Shown: positions 26,233 to 35,818 of the stretch, one piece after another
Layout of the letters: each line of letters opens with the position of its first letter
Numbering within the stretch: the first letter of the stretch is position 1
Origin: Rhizobium sp.
Lineage (GTDB): Bacteria; Pseudomonadota; Gammaproteobacteria; Burkholderiales; Thiobacillaceae
Direction of reading: 5' to 3'
DNA: 64,000 bases
NCBI GenBank assembly: GCA_019459285.1
Contig: JAIBEL010000033.1
Coordinates: 18,646-82,645 of the forward strand
The notes under the pieces: model-generated
What the model saw: the letters and a program-made list of their open reading frames with translations, nothing else
Database searches by the model: none
What the model was told of the DNA's origin: nothing
Made by a program: the position numbers and the translations under genes

Positions 26233-27026
26233 CTCCTGAATCGCTTGAGCATGTATTCAAGCATTGCTCTCCAGCTTCCGTCATTGGTGGCCAGCGCCTG
26301 TTTGCGTGCCAACGAGCCAACCGTGTCCGTGTTGAAGACTGTCAATCTCCGCAACTTATAAAGGCTATTGTCACGCAAGGCCCAGCCGGTGCGCGTGGTG
26401 CAGGCGGAGACGTAGCCAGCCTGTTCGACCGCCGCTGCGCAGCGTTCATCCCATGCGCCATAGGGATAGGCAAAGCTGGTGATGGTGTTTCCCAGAATGT
26501 CTTCCAGCTTGGATTTTGAGTCGGTCAATTCATGCATCAGTTGCGGGTCATCGACTTCGGTCAGGCGTACATGACTGACCGTGTGCGAGCCAATTTCCAT
26601 GCCACTTTCTTGCATGCTGCACAGTTCGACTGGGTTCAACAGCCGACCTGGAGGCCGTCCATCTGCAGGCCATCGAGGTGGAAGGCCGACTGAACCAGAA
26701 ACGATGAACCAAGTGGCGCGCATGCCGCGCTTCTGGAGTTCTTCACAAGCTGCAAGGTTGTCTACGTAGCCATCGTCGAAAGTGATGACCGCGGTACGTC
26801 CTGTCCATTTTTCTGCGGGTACTGATACCAATTCGCCCATGGTCGGCGTGGCATAGCCTTCCATGACCAGAAAATCGAGCTGATCGCGGAACTGTTGCAT
26901 GGAAACGGCCCATGGCCAGGCTGGCGCGCCCTTGCCCGGTGTAACGGCGTGATACATCAGCATGATGGGTCCGTGCTGGCCGGCTTGGTTGTGAAGGGCA
27001 CGCGACAGAGGATCGACCCAGGTCAT
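26229..27026 (-). CDS. NodB-domain polysaccharide deacetylase
   Basis: A 265-residue protein with the full set of NodB motifs. These are MLMYHAVTPG at the start, VITFDDGYVDN (catalytic and metal Asp), GSHTVSHVRL (metal His pair, H-x3-H) and SFAYPYGAWD. Such enzymes hydrolyse N- or O-acetyl groups of glycans or lipid-linked sugars. No signal peptide is evident, so the cytoplasm or membrane face is likely. It overlaps the flippase gene and the methyltransferase gene by four bases each. This is the best-supported of the three deacetylase-like genes in the window. Confidence 0.9.
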   Translation of the reverse strand: MTWVDPLSRALHNQAGQHGPIMLMYHAVTPGKGAPAWPWAVSMQQFRDQLDFLVMEGYATPTMGELVSVPAEKWTGRTAVITFDDGYVDNLAACEELQKRGMRATWFIVSGSVGLPPRWPADGRPPGRLLNPVELCSMQESGMEIGSHTVSHVRLTEVDDPQLMHELTDSKSKLEDILGNTITSFAYPYGAWDERCAAAVEQAGYVSACTTRTGWALRDNSLYKLRRLTVFNTDTVGSLARKQALATNDGSWRAMLEYMLKRFRR

Positions 27027-28489
27027 GCGGTGGCCTTGGCAAGTTTGAGTTTGATTTTCCAGCGGGTGGTTTCTGCGACGAGCGCTGGGATGGGAAGATA
27101 TAAAAAGCAGAGGGTATAAATCAGCCCTCCTATAGTGGCCATGAGTAATACATACAACGCATCAACCGACTGGAGGGATGGCGGGATGAAGCGGTCGACA
27201 AGCCACAGGGTGCCAAGCAGAATGGAATTGAGCAGTGCGGCTGGCATGAAAGCCGTCGCCAGATCAATCCATCGGGCCTTGAGCGACAGTTTGGCTAGCA
27301 CGAACATATGAATACTCATATAAAGTCGAGCAACCACCATTCCCGCAGCCACGCCGTTCATTCCGTAAGTCAGGCCGACTAAAATAGCCGCTGTCGCCAC
27401 GGCAATTACGATAAGTTGCGCGATCAGCTCCTTGCCCAGCCAGCTGCGTGCGGCCAGAACGGCGCCGGATAGGTTCTCGATCATCATCATGGGTGCGGCG
27501 AAGCTCAGGATAACCAGAGGTGTGGCTGAATCGGCCCAGCGGTGGCCGAACAGCGTGACGACCAGCGGCTTCGCCAGCCACAGAAAACCGACATAGAACG
27601 GCAGGGCATAGACGGCTACAAGCGTGAGGCTGCGAAAGAACAGATAGCGGGATTTGTCCAGGTTGCCTTGTTCCTTGGCCAGCGCGCGGAACAGGACTTC
27701 ATACACTGAACCGGTGATGAATCCGTGTGGGCGTGCCGCCAGGCTTTCGGCCTTGTTGTACAGGCCTACTCCGGCTGGCCCCATGCTGCGCGACAGGATG
27801 AAAGTGGGCAACTGGCTGCGTACATAACAAGCGATGTTGTTCGTGGAAGCCAAGAGTCCATAGCGCATCAATTCGCCCGCTCGTGCAAAATCGAAGCAGA
27901 TGCCGGGGCGCCAGCGTGCATACCAGGCAAACTGAAGGGCGCCAGCCACCGAGCTGAACAGTCCGGCGAGGATCAGGCTCCAGGGGCCGTGGCCGAGGTA
28001 GGCCAGGCTCAAGGCAATGCTGTTGTAGACCACCAGGTTGGCTAGCTGTACCGCCGTCTTGGCTTTGAAGCGCATTTCCCGATGCAACATGTTGCTGGGT
28101 ACGTTAAAAAATGGACGCACCAGGAAAGACAGGGCTGCCACGCGCAGCAGATCGGCATACATCGGGTTCGCGTACCAGCGCCCGAACCAGGGTGCGATGA
28201 CGAAGAAGAAACTGACAATCACCAGTCCGATGAGGAATTGCAGCGTGAACAGCAGATCGTAGTCACGCTTGCTGGCTTCCTTGGCGCGTACGATGGCTTG
28301 TCCCATCCCGCCGCCGGCAACGAATCCGGCCAGACTGGTGAAGATCTGGATGGTCGCTACCATGCCGAATTCGGCCGGAACCAAGAGGCGCGCAAGAATT
28401 AGCCCCAGCGCAAAACTGATGACCTGGCTGCCGGTGTTGCCGATGAAGACCCACTTGGCGCCATGGCGGATGGAATGGCCAAGGCTCAT
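27023..28489 (-). CDS. Wzx/MOP-family polysaccharide flippase (WzxC-like)
   Basis: A 488-residue inner-membrane protein with about 12–14 hydrophobic segments. It starts MSLGHSIRHGAKWVFIGN and continues with ISFALGLILARLLVPAEFG, a hallmark of the colanic-acid exporter (WzxC) group, plus RPFFNVPSNMLHREMRFK. It should flip the undecaprenyl-linked repeat unit to the periplasm, where the ligase/polymerase encoded at 4.6 kb could act. It lies between the deacetylase (four-base overlap) and a methyltransferase (55-base gap). Only one such flippase was seen in the locus. Confidence 0.92.
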   Translation of the reverse strand: MSLGHSIRHGAKWVFIGNTGSQVISFALGLILARLLVPAEFGMVATIQIFTSLAGFVAGGGMGQAIVRAKEASKRDYDLLFTLQFLIGLVIVSFFFVIAPWFGRWYANPMYADLLRVAALSFLVRPFFNVPSNMLHREMRFKAKTAVQLANLVVYNSIALSLAYLGHGPWSLILAGLFSSVAGALQFAWYARWRPGICFDFARAGELMRYGLLASTNNIACYVRSQLPTFILSRSMGPAGVGLYNKAESLAARPHGFITGSVYEVLFRALAKEQGNLDKSRYLFFRSLTLVAVYALPFYVGFLWLAKPLVVTLFGHRWADSATPLVILSFAAPMMMIENLSGAVLAARSWLGKELIAQLIVIAVATAAILVGLTYGMNGVAAGMVVARLYMSIHMFVLAKLSLKARWIDLATAFMPAALLNSILLGTLWLVDRFIPPSLQSVDALYVLLMATIGGLIYTLCFLYLPIPALVAETTRWKIKLKLAKATA

Positions 28490-28544
28490 TTTTCTTTGAA
28501 TGGTACGGAGTCGGAGGAGAACATGGGGGATTGAAAAGCAAGCT

Positions 28545-29405
28545 CTATGCCTGGGTCCGGTTCGTTCGGTTGCGTATTATTGCCTGATCCCGGCCTCGTC
28601 TGGAGCCCAGTCTTGATGCCGCAACGAATGCGAGGGGGATAACCAGCCATTTGCAGCTGGCCAGTTTGAGTTTCCAGCGCGGCAGGTTTTTCTTCGAAAA
28701 GACATGCAGGCGGCCCAGCGGGTAGTAAGTCATGCCCAGTCGTTCAGCCAGGCGCGTCAGCCCCTGGCGTGAAAAAAAAGCGATGTGCTGGCCGGTTTCG
28801 AATGCGTAATAACCCCAGTGACCAGGCAGGGGCGGGTCATTGTCGGCGAAGACTTCGGTCGTGAAGATGAATGTGTCGGACTGGTGGTCGGCCAGGGTGC
28901 GTTGTATGAAATCGAGCGGATTAGTCGTGTGCTCCAGGACTTCGATGGCGCTGACGGCCAGACAGCAGCCTAGCGAGGGATCGTACTCGAAGCCCCTCGC
29001 ATAGAGATTGTTCGCATAGGGGTCAGACCAGTAGTAGTCGAAACCCAGGTCGCGCATCAGGCGAGTCAGCAGGCCGTATCCACCCGCCATGTCAACGTAC
29101 TTTCCCCGTCCGCGATCGCCTAGGACCAGGAAATCGATTGCAGCGAGTTTTAAGGCATTAAAGATGTTCCGGGCGGCAATATCCGTGTCTTCCTGCGCGA
29201 TGGCATCCGAATAGGCTTCTTCCATCCAGGTGGGATTGCTGACGAACAGGTGGTCGCACGCTGCACAGTAGTGATAGGGAACCATGTATTTGTGGAGAAT
29301 CTCCGCAGTGAACATGATCCTGGTTTCTGCGCTGCAAAGGTGGCATTTCATCTGGGATGACTGGGGTGTTTGCCTGGATGGGAAGTCATTGTGACCATGA
29401 CTCAT
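28545..29405 (-). CDS. SAM-dependent methyltransferase-like protein with CxxC pairs
   Basis: A 286-residue protein with CHLCSAET and YHYCAACDHLF near the N-terminus (a zinc-ribbon-like pair), then YVDMAGGYGLLTRLM as a motif I equivalent and AIEVLEHTTNPLDF as motif IV. The glycine-rich loop matches a divergent class I methyltransferase. A start at 29351 (MKCHLCSAET) would fit the domain limits just as well, and neither has a strong ribosome site. The C-terminus is very basic. The order, next to a QueC-like protein and a pyruvyltransferase, suggests sugar or cofactor modification. Confidence 0.75.
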   Translation of the reverse strand: MSHGHNDFPSRQTPQSSQMKCHLCSAETRIMFTAEILHKYMVPYHYCAACDHLFVSNPTWMEEAYSDAIAQEDTDIAARNIFNALKLAAIDFLVLGDRGRGKYVDMAGGYGLLTRLMRDLGFDYYWSDPYANNLYARGFEYDPSLGCCLAVSAIEVLEHTTNPLDFIQRTLADHQSDTFIFTTEVFADNDPPLPGHWGYYAFETGQHIAFFSRQGLTRLAERLGMTYYPLGRLHVFSKKNLPRWKLKLASCKWLVIPLAFVAASRLGSRRGRDQAIIRNRTNRTQA

Positions 29406-29426
29406 ATATCCATGTGAGAAATCGTG

Positions 29427-30632
29427 TCAGTTTCTGCCCAGAAGTTTCTTGGCAAACGGGCGAAAACGATAGAGCTTGAGTGCGTGCTCGGTTTGAAACA
29501 GCCGCATTTTTCGCTTGATGATCGTTGTCAGATCCTTCCGCCCCATTGCATCAAGGGGAGCCAGCAGTTCGAGATAAAGTTCCAGCTCGGCAGGCGTCCT
29601 GATGGGGGTTGCTTTCATCATTTCGGCGGTTACATCATTGAATGGAAACGCCTTGGTTGTGGCAAGTTGCCCGCAGGCCATGAACGCAAGCATGGTCCGG
29701 ACGCATTTCAGGCAGCGGCCGCAGTTCAGATAACCCTGCGGAATGGCGCCGGCGTCCCAGCACACTCTGAGTGCATCCAATACGCCAGCTTGAGTCGACA
29801 GAAAGCGGACTTTTCCCAGGCGGCTGAACTGCTCCATGTCGCCGGTGATGATTTCAAGGAAGTCGGCGCCGAAATAACTGTTCAGCCAGGGATGCGAGCC
29901 ATGGGGGTGCGGGATGTATTCCACCGAGTAGTCCGGGGCGATGATGCATCGGTAAATGCGTGAATTCGCAGCGTGGGCGATGGAGGCCAGCAGGGAAGCA
30001 TGTTGCCAGCTGCCGTAAAGGCGCCAGCTCGGGGCCAGATTCCTCAAATTGACTTTTACTGTTACCAGTTCGACCTCCAGCTCCTGGCAGAGGGCGGAGA
30101 GCGTCTGAATGCCAAGGCGCCAGACATCGAGCCGATTGGGCTTGTTCGGATCGCCCACGTCCAGGCCGTGGACGAAGAAGGCGACGCTTACCCGCCTGGG
30201 GTCGCCCTTCTGATACTGGCTGGCGTTCCAGTACAGGGCAGACAATGAGTCTACGCCGCCGGACAGAAACAGCGCTGTAGTCGATCGTGGAATATCCGGC
30301 AGCGCGCGCGGCGCTGCTGGCGCCATGATGTCGACTGGGCGCAGCGGGCTTTTATGCCAACTCGTTAACAGTCGCATGGCTATGGTGAGCCTGGTACGGA
30401 GTTGCGGATCTACGCCCCCTTCAATTGCGAGCCTGTTTTCACCGTTCCACATGGCGGCTATGGCGGTTCCCACCATGAATGCATTGGGTTCGGGGCGGAT
30501 CCAGTCGGCTTGTTCCGACGGTACGGAAAAGAAAATGGTTTCCCGCTGGGGGCGTGTTTCAAGTACCGCTTCTGCCTGCACGCGGTACTGGCCGTCTTCA
30601 TGTTTTGCCTGAATATCCCGGATAAACATCAC
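29427..30632 (-). CDS. QueC-like PP-loop ATP pyrophosphatase of unknown substrate
   Basis: A 401-residue protein. Residues 1–110 have no recognisable domain. A PP-loop motif, LFLSGGVDSLSAL, lies at about 122–134, and a cysteine cluster, C291 then CGRCLKC at 304–310, matches the zinc site of 7-cyano-7-deazaguanine synthase (QueC). QueC itself is about 220–240 residues, and queuosine partner genes are not visible here. The protein may adenylate a carboxylate for amide or nitrile formation on a sugar or nucleoside unit of the glycan. I can name only the enzyme class, not the reaction. Confidence 0.72.
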   Translation of the reverse strand: MMFIRDIQAKHEDGQYRVQAEAVLETRPQRETIFFSVPSEQADWIRPEPNAFMVGTAIAAMWNGENRLAIEGGVDPQLRTRLTIAMRLLTSWHKSPLRPVDIMAPAAPRALPDIPRSTTALFLSGGVDSLSALYWNASQYQKGDPRRVSVAFFVHGLDVGDPNKPNRLDVWRLGIQTLSALCQELEVELVTVKVNLRNLAPSWRLYGSWQHASLLASIAHAANSRIYRCIIAPDYSVEYIPHPHGSHPWLNSYFGADFLEIITGDMEQFSRLGKVRFLSTQAGVLDALRVCWDAGAIPQGYLNCGRCLKCVRTMLAFMACGQLATTKAFPFNDVTAEMMKATPIRTPAELELYLELLAPLDAMGRKDLTTIIKRKMRLFQTEHALKLYRFRPFAKKLLGRN

Positions 30633-30696
30633 CCCTCCTGTTTCGTAACGATGGTCAGGTTAGTCTGTAGAAATTGATGTGCTGGCGTATTGGTTG

Positions 30697-31977
30697 CTAA
30701 TCGGTGGGGGTGCATGTCGAGATCGCAAGGTTTCGCGAAGCCAGTGCTTCCACTCGTGGCAGGTGGCTGAGTATACGTGCGCGATTGTCGTGCCTGTGCA
30801 TGAATGCATCGTTGATTTTTTTCAGGAGCTCATTGGTGAGACATTGCTCAGGGGCAATGGTGTGTTCGAGCGACAGATCGAAGTGCTGGTATAGGCCCTC
30901 GAATTTGTCCTGGTAGGTAATCGACAGCGTAGGCGTGCCACTACCGAGCGCGGCGATCACCAAATGCATGCGTCCGGTAATGGCGAGGTCGAGCAGGCCT
31001 GTGAGCCGTTTGATTTTGTCGGGCTGATCGATCGAGGTATAGCGTACGTGCGTGAACCCCTTCCGTTGCAGTGCCCGGTCGAGCGCCTGCAGCATGAGTA
31101 CGTCGCCTGATTGCGATTTGAGATCATGCGGAAGCAACATGAAGGCGAGTCCATTCTGCTCGCCTGCGCGCTTGAACTGTTCGGCGAGATGGTCGATCAG
31201 CCGATCCATGCCCACTTCTGCAATGGCAGGTGCCAGCGCGTGGGCATTCAGGTTGATGCCCACGGGTGTTCGGCTTTCCTGGCGCATGGCGGCGATCCAG
31301 GCTTCTGGCTCGATGATAGGGCCGGTGGCGGAAGGCATCAGGAAGGCGCTATCCGCACATAGCTGCGCAAGGACGCCGACAATCCGGGTGAAGCGGTCAA
31401 GGGACGGCTGGTCGCGGATGTTGACGGTTACCTGGGGGTGCAGCCTCGACAGGGCGTGGACCGCAGGGGCCCTTGGGTTGCGGTTGAAACTGAAGCCCAG
31501 CATCGTGGCTGGAATACCGAGCAATACGCTGTGATTGCAGTAGGCAACGATGCGTTGCACCAGGGCCGCTCCATATTTGCCGTCCAGGATGTCGGCGCCC
31601 ATGACAAACAAGGCATGATGCTGGCGTATCAATTCGTCGAAAGCGAGCGTTCCAGATTTCCCGGACCATGCGGGTACGACCGGCGTCTCGCCAATTCCAG
31701 GTACGACAATGGTGTGGCGCCGTTCGCCGATGATGGTGAATGTCGAGTCCGGATTTTGTGCCCGAAGCGATTGCATCAAGGCGCTGAACATGGCCAGATC
31801 GCCCAGGGAACTGGAGGGATCGGTGACATCGCCCGCGATGATGGCGAAATGCGTGAGCGTTTCCGGCAGGACGGGCCTGGCTGCCGAGGCTCGTAATCGA
31901 TGCAGGGGGAGCACGACCTGCAGAAGATTACGGGCAATGATGGCCTGATCGATCAGGGATTGCCTGCGCATCATCAT
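30697..31977 (-). CDS. Polysaccharide pyruvyltransferase family protein
   Basis: A 426-residue protein of the CsaB/WcaK-type family, which adds ketal-linked pyruvate from phosphoenolpyruvate to sugar residues. Supporting features are an N-terminal GD-x5-LGDLAMFSAL-like loop, LFVMGADILDGKYG in mid-protein, and the C-terminal donor-site block ITGRMHLVIAALGSGTPTLS followed by YQDKFEGLYQHF. The start at 31977 is set by an ATGA overlap with the upstream GT4 gene and gives MMMRRQSL. A longer start is possible but less likely. Confidence 0.83.
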   Translation of the reverse strand: MMMRRQSLIDQAIIARNLLQVVLPLHRLRASAARPVLPETLTHFAIIAGDVTDPSSSLGDLAMFSALMQSLRAQNPDSTFTIIGERRHTIVVPGIGETPVVPAWSGKSGTLAFDELIRQHHALFVMGADILDGKYGAALVQRIVAYCNHSVLLGIPATMLGFSFNRNPRAPAVHALSRLHPQVTVNIRDQPSLDRFTRIVGVLAQLCADSAFLMPSATGPIIEPEAWIAAMRQESRTPVGINLNAHALAPAIAEVGMDRLIDHLAEQFKRAGEQNGLAFMLLPHDLKSQSGDVLMLQALDRALQRKGFTHVRYTSIDQPDKIKRLTGLLDLAITGRMHLVIAALGSGTPTLSITYQDKFEGLYQHFDLSLEHTIAPEQCLTNELLKKINDAFMHRHDNRARILSHLPRVEALASRNLAISTCTPTD

Positions 31978-33098
31978 GTCTGGGCCATCATGAGGAATGG
32001 CGCGCAAAGTTGCGTGACTTGCTCGATAAAGTGGGGGCGCGTGTAGCGTGCCGTGACCTTGTTCCAGCCCGCCTCTGCGTTGCGTCGCCGGTCATCGCTA
32101 TCTTCCAGCCAGGCGATGCATTGCTCGGCAAAATGGCTGTCGTCTCGGGCAACGCCCAAGCCTGCGCTCCCCAGATCTTCCTTGAAGGCCTCGGCGCTGT
32201 GGGGCGTTGTGATGCATGCCCGGCCATAAGCGAGCGATTCCAGAATCTTGATGTTGGTGCCGCCGCCCGAGTAAATCGGCGCGATGGTGAATGCAGCATT
32301 GCGATACGCTTCGCCCAGATCGTCAACGAAACCGGGAGCGGAAACGTCGGGATACTGTTCCCATGCTTGTCGCACGGCGGGCGGTGCGGCACCTACCAGT
32401 CGCAGTCTTGCCTCCGGATGGACAGACTTGATGGCAGGCCAGCAGCGGGCCAGGAAACGGTCGATGCCCTCGCGATTGGGTGCATACCAAAGCGAGCCGA
32501 CGAACAGCAGAACAGGGCTGTTCGTCTGTGGAAATGGCTGGGTGGGAGGCGCGTATGGGATGTTGGGTAGCAGTGCCGACTGGAGTTCACGGTGCTGCGC
32601 CTGGTCGCGGCGATTGACAAAGAAATACGCATCAAAGCGTTTGAGCTGTCGTTTTGCCAGCCAGGCTGCATACTGCGATTTGAACTGTGCGGCCAGTGCC
32701 AGTGCACCGGGTCCGTAATGGTAGCCCCAGTCGTCCAGGTCAACCACGCTGTGTACCCCGGGCGGGACGACCAGTTTGGCGAGTGGATTGAGATAGCGGC
32801 TGACGATTAGCCCATAGCGCTTGAGGTCAACGCCCTCCGCCTTGAGTGCCTGGTTCAGTGTCCTGTCCGGTTTGAATTTTCCGATGCCGAACGGACGCTG
32901 GTGCCAGTGTCCATGCGCAAGGATCCCCGGTTTGGGCGATGAATCCAGTCGGCTGGATTCGGCGGTAGGCTCCAGCAACAGCACATCCACCTCCCCCAAC
33001 GTCTGCAGGGCTTCGTACAGCAACGCGGTGCGCTGTTGTGCGCCCGACTGGGGATTGAATGGAGACGCCGGTGAAACCAGCAGAATACGGTCAGGCAT
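31974..33098 (-). CDS. Glycosyltransferase family 4
   Basis: A 374-residue GT-B glycosyltransferase. It starts ILLVSPASPFNPQSGAQQRTALL, and the C-terminal domain has LLFVGSLWYAPNREGIDRFL, APGFVDDLGEAY and GGGTNIKILESLAYG with the paired acceptor/donor residues. This pattern is common for enzymes of exosortase-associated and capsule loci. It is the first gene of the long leftward train and is separated from aroB by a 272-base divergent region that must hold its promoter. The specificity is unknown. Confidence 0.9.
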   Translation of the reverse strand: MPDRILLVSPASPFNPQSGAQQRTALLYEALQTLGEVDVLLLEPTAESSRLDSSPKPGILAHGHWHQRPFGIGKFKPDRTLNQALKAEGVDLKRYGLIVSRYLNPLAKLVVPPGVHSVVDLDDWGYHYGPGALALAAQFKSQYAAWLAKRQLKRFDAYFFVNRRDQAQHRELQSALLPNIPYAPPTQPFPQTNSPVLLFVGSLWYAPNREGIDRFLARCWPAIKSVHPEARLRLVGAAPPAVRQAWEQYPDVSAPGFVDDLGEAYRNAAFTIAPIYSGGGTNIKILESLAYGRACITTPHSAEAFKEDLGSAGLGVARDDSHFAEQCIAWLEDSDDRRRNAEAGWNKVTARYTRPHFIEQVTQLCAPFLMMAQT

Positions 33099-33370
33099 GG
33101 AAATCAGACCGAACGATGGATGGCCATGAACGGAATTTCATCTGCCTTGGCGATATGGCAACACAAAAACAAAGCCGCGGCTTGGCCTGGGCATGCGCTC
33201 CGACTATAAAAAGGCGGAAATGAGCGGCGGCAGATATGCGAGTGGGTATTCATGGATCATCATCAATTAATGGATTATGGGCTCAGCAAGCAATGTGCCA
33301 TGCGCGTTAATTCAGGGAATATGCCGGCTTTGGTTACAATCGAACAACCCTCTTGTCTTTTTTCAGTTTC
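33099..33370. other. Divergent intergenic region between the polysaccharide locus and aroB
   Basis: This stretch should carry the promoter of the long leftward gene train and that of aroB. It contains a perfect 12-base palindrome, AAGCCGCGGCTT at 33172–33183, and an AT-rich block around 33230–33280. No convincing leftward -35/-10 pair or longer operator could be picked by eye. No reading frame here looks coding. Confidence 0.5.
33311..33340 (+). promoter_or_regulatory. Candidate sigma-70 promoter of aroB
   Basis: TACAAT at 33335–33340 is a good -10 hexamer placed 30 bases before the aroB ATG. The best -35 is TTCAGG at 33311–33316 with an 18-base spacer, which is weak. Position and the -10 match support it; nothing else does. 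Confidence 0.35.
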
Positions 33371-34450
33371 ATGCAAACCCTCCATGTCGATCTCGGCGAC
33401 CGCTCCTACCCTATCCACATTGGCTCGGGGCTGTTGGGCCAGCCTGAGCTGATTCTGCCGCACTTGTCCCAAAAACGTGTGATGGTGGTCACCAACACCG
33501 TTGTGGCACCGTTGTATCTGGCGCAGTTGAAGGCAACACTGGAGGCTGCAGGGGTGGCGGTTGCGCAGGTGGTGCTGCCGGACGGCGAGGCCTACAAGAA
33601 CTGGGAGACGCTGAACCTGATTTTCGATGCGCTGCTGACTCAGCGCGCCGAGCGCAAGACCACGCTGATCGCGCTGGGCGGCGGCGTGATTGGCGACATG
33701 ACCGGATTCGCTGCGGCGAGCTATCAGCGCGGCGTGCCCTTCATCCAGATTCCCACCACGCTGCTGTCGCAGGTCGATTCGTCGGTGGGCGGCAAGACCG
33801 GGATCAACCATCCGCTCGGCAAGAACATGATCGGCGCGTTCTACCAGCCGAAAGTGGTGCTGGCCGATACCGACACGCTGAAGACGCTGCCGCCGCGCGA
33901 ACTGTCGGCGGGGCTCGCCGAGGTGATCAAGTACGGCCTGATCTGGGACGCCGATTTCCTCGCCTGGCTGGAAGCCAACATGGACAAGCTGCGCGCGCTC
34001 GACCCGGCGGTGATCACCCATGCGATTTATCGATCCTGTGAAATCAAGGCGCAGGTGGTGGGGCAGGATGAGCGCGAGGGCGGCATCCGCGCCATCCTCA
34101 ACCTGGGCCACACCTTCGGTCATGCGATCGAAACCGGCATGGGTTACGGTAACTGGCTGCACGGTGAGGCGGTGGCGGCTGGCATGGCGATGGCAGCGGA
34201 AACGTCGCGACGGATGGGCTGGTTGTCCGAAGCCGACGTTGCGCGGACGCGTGCGCTGATCCGTGTCGCGGGGTTGCCGGACGTGGCGCCGGATCTGGGC
34301 GTGGACACGTATCTCGAATACATGGGCCACGACAAGAAAGTGGAGGGTGGAAAGATGCGTTTCGTCCTGCTGAAGAAACTGGGCGAAGCGGTGATTACCG
34401 CGGACGTGCCGACCGATGTGCTGACTGGCGTGCTGACCGCACCGCATTGA
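33371..34450 (+). CDS. aroB: 3-dehydroquinate synthase
   Basis: A 359-residue cytoplasmic enzyme converting DAHP to 3-dehydroquinate, step two of the shikimate pathway, with NAD and a divalent metal. The NAD-binding [33 protein letters not shown], the Zn-ligand-bearing [10 protein letters not shown] and [12 protein letters not shown] and [10 protein letters not shown] are all present. The ATG at 33371 gives the standard N-terminus [15 protein letters not shown]. In most Betaproteobacteria aroK lies just upstream; here the polysaccharide locus takes its place. The dNTPase gene follows after 13 bases, as is usual in this class. Confidence 0.98.
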   Translation: MQTLHVDLGDRSYPIHIGSGLLGQPELILPHLSQKRVMVVTNTVVAPLYLAQLKATLEAAGVAVAQVVLPDGEAYKNWETLNLIFDALLTQRAERKTTLIALGGGVIGDMTGFAAASYQRGVPFIQIPTTLLSQVDSSVGGKTGINHPLGKNMIGAFYQPKVVLADTDTLKTLPPRELSAGLAEVIKYGLIWDADFLAWLEANMDKLRALDPAVITHAIYRSCEIKAQVVGQDEREGGIRAILNLGHTFGHAIETGMGYGNWLHGEAVAAGMAMAAETSRRMGWLSEADVARTRALIRVAGLPDVAPDLGVDTYLEYMGHDKKVEGGKMRFVLLKKLGEAVITADVPTDVLTGVLTAPH

Positions 34451-34463
34451 AAAAGGATTGTTG

Positions 34464-35594
34464 ATGGAACCGTCGTTCGCCTCCTACGCAGCGCATTCCA
34501 GCCAAACCCGTGGTCGCCTGCATCCCGAACCTTCCGCCGCGCCGCGTTCCGAATTCCAGCGCGACCGCGACCGCATCATCCATTCCACCGCGTTCCGGCG
34601 GCTGGAATACAAGACCCAGGTATTCGTGAACCACGAAGGCGACCTGTTCCGCACCCGCCTCACCCACAGCATCGAGGTCGCGCAGATCGGCCGGACCATC
34701 GCGCGCCTGCTGAACCTGAACGAAGACCTGGTGGAAGCGGTCGCACTGGCGCACGATCTGGGCCACACGCCGTTCGGCCATGCCGGTCAGGATGCGCTGA
34801 ATGCCTGCATGCGCGAACACGGCGGTTTCGAGCACAACCTGCAATCACTGCGCGTGGTCGATCTGCTGGAAGAGCGCTATGCCGAATTCGAGGGCTTGAA
34901 TCTCACCTTCGAGGCACGCGAGGGCATCCTCAAGCATTGCTCACTCGCCAATGCGGAAAAGCTCGGCGCAGTGGGTGAGCGCTTCCTGAACAAGCAACAG
35001 CCTTCGCTTGAGGCACAGATTGCCAACCTGGCGGACGAGATCGCCTACAACAACCACGACGTCGACGACGGCCTGCGCTCCGGGCTGATCACGCTGGAGC
35101 AGTTGAGCGAAGTCCAGATCTTCGCCCGCCACCTGGCGGAGGTGCGTGCGAAATATCCGGCCTTGCAGGGGCGCCGCGTGGTGACCGAAACCGTTCGCCG
35201 CATTATCAACACGCTGATTCTCGATCTGGTGAATACCACGCGCATGAACATCGAGAATCGCGGCGTGCAGACCCTGGACGAGGTACGTGCCGCACCGCCG
35301 CTGGCGGCGTTCAGTCCCGCGCTGCTCGACGAGCACCGCGAACTCAAGCGTTTCCTGCTGCACCACCTGTATCGCCATTACAAGGTGGCACGCATGAGCG
35401 CCAAGGCGGGCCGCATCATCAGCGATCTCTACACGGCCTTCACCGGCGATGCCCGCCTGCTGCCGCCGGAGCACCAGACACGTGAATCGCTCGAGGGCGC
35501 ACGCGCCGTGGCCGATTACATCGCGGGGATGACCGACCGCTATGCCATGCGCGAACACCGGCGGATTTTTGCGGTGGAAGAGATCTACGGCTGA
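34464..35594 (+). CDS. dgt: Deoxyguanosinetriphosphate triphosphohydrolase-like protein (HD domain)
   Basis: A 376-residue HD-superfamily protein. It should hydrolyse dNTPs to nucleosides and triphosphate, keeping the nucleotide pool in balance. The HD residues are visible in [19 protein letters not shown] and [19 protein letters not shown], and a further catalytic His/Asp in [15 protein letters not shown]. The ATG at 34464 follows an AAAGGA ribosome site by seven bases; upstream TTG codons are less likely. The length is that of the shorter dGTPase-like type, not the ~500-residue E. coli enzyme, so the exact nucleotide preference is open. Confidence 0.93.
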   Translation: MEPSFASYAAHSSQTRGRLHPEPSAAPRSEFQRDRDRIIHSTAFRRLEYKTQVFVNHEGDLFRTRLTHSIEVAQIGRTIARLLNLNEDLVEAVALAHDLGHTPFGHAGQDALNACMREHGGFEHNLQSLRVVDLLEERYAEFEGLNLTFEAREGILKHCSLANAEKLGAVGERFLNKQQPSLEAQIANLADEIAYNNHDVDDGLRSGLITLEQLSEVQIFARHLAEVRAKYPALQGRRVVTETVRRIINTLILDLVNTTRMNIENRGVQTLDEVRAAPPLAAFSPALLDEHRELKRFLLHHLYRHYKVARMSAKAGRIISDLYTAFTGDARLLPPEHQTRESLEGARAVADYIAGMTDRYAMREHRRIFAVEEIYG

Positions 35595-35818
35595 CCGGTC
35601 CGTACGCCAGATTCATCGCGAAGATCAAGCCGGCAATGTCCTTTCGGAGCCCTTCCCCGTTCCCTGAACGTTCCCCGCAATCTGTCAGTATTTTATAAAC
35701 GATCCGTCGTGGCCCGAGCTGAAGCGGAATTCGGTCAGGTTTGATTCCATTCATTTTTCAGGGTCGGCATGCTTGCTGCACAAGCAGACACATCTTCATT
35801 CCGCCCCGGGAGACATGA

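Noticed and set aside
29427..30632. Calling the PP-loop protein queC itself
   Set aside because: It is much longer than QueC and there are no queD, queE or queF genes nearby.
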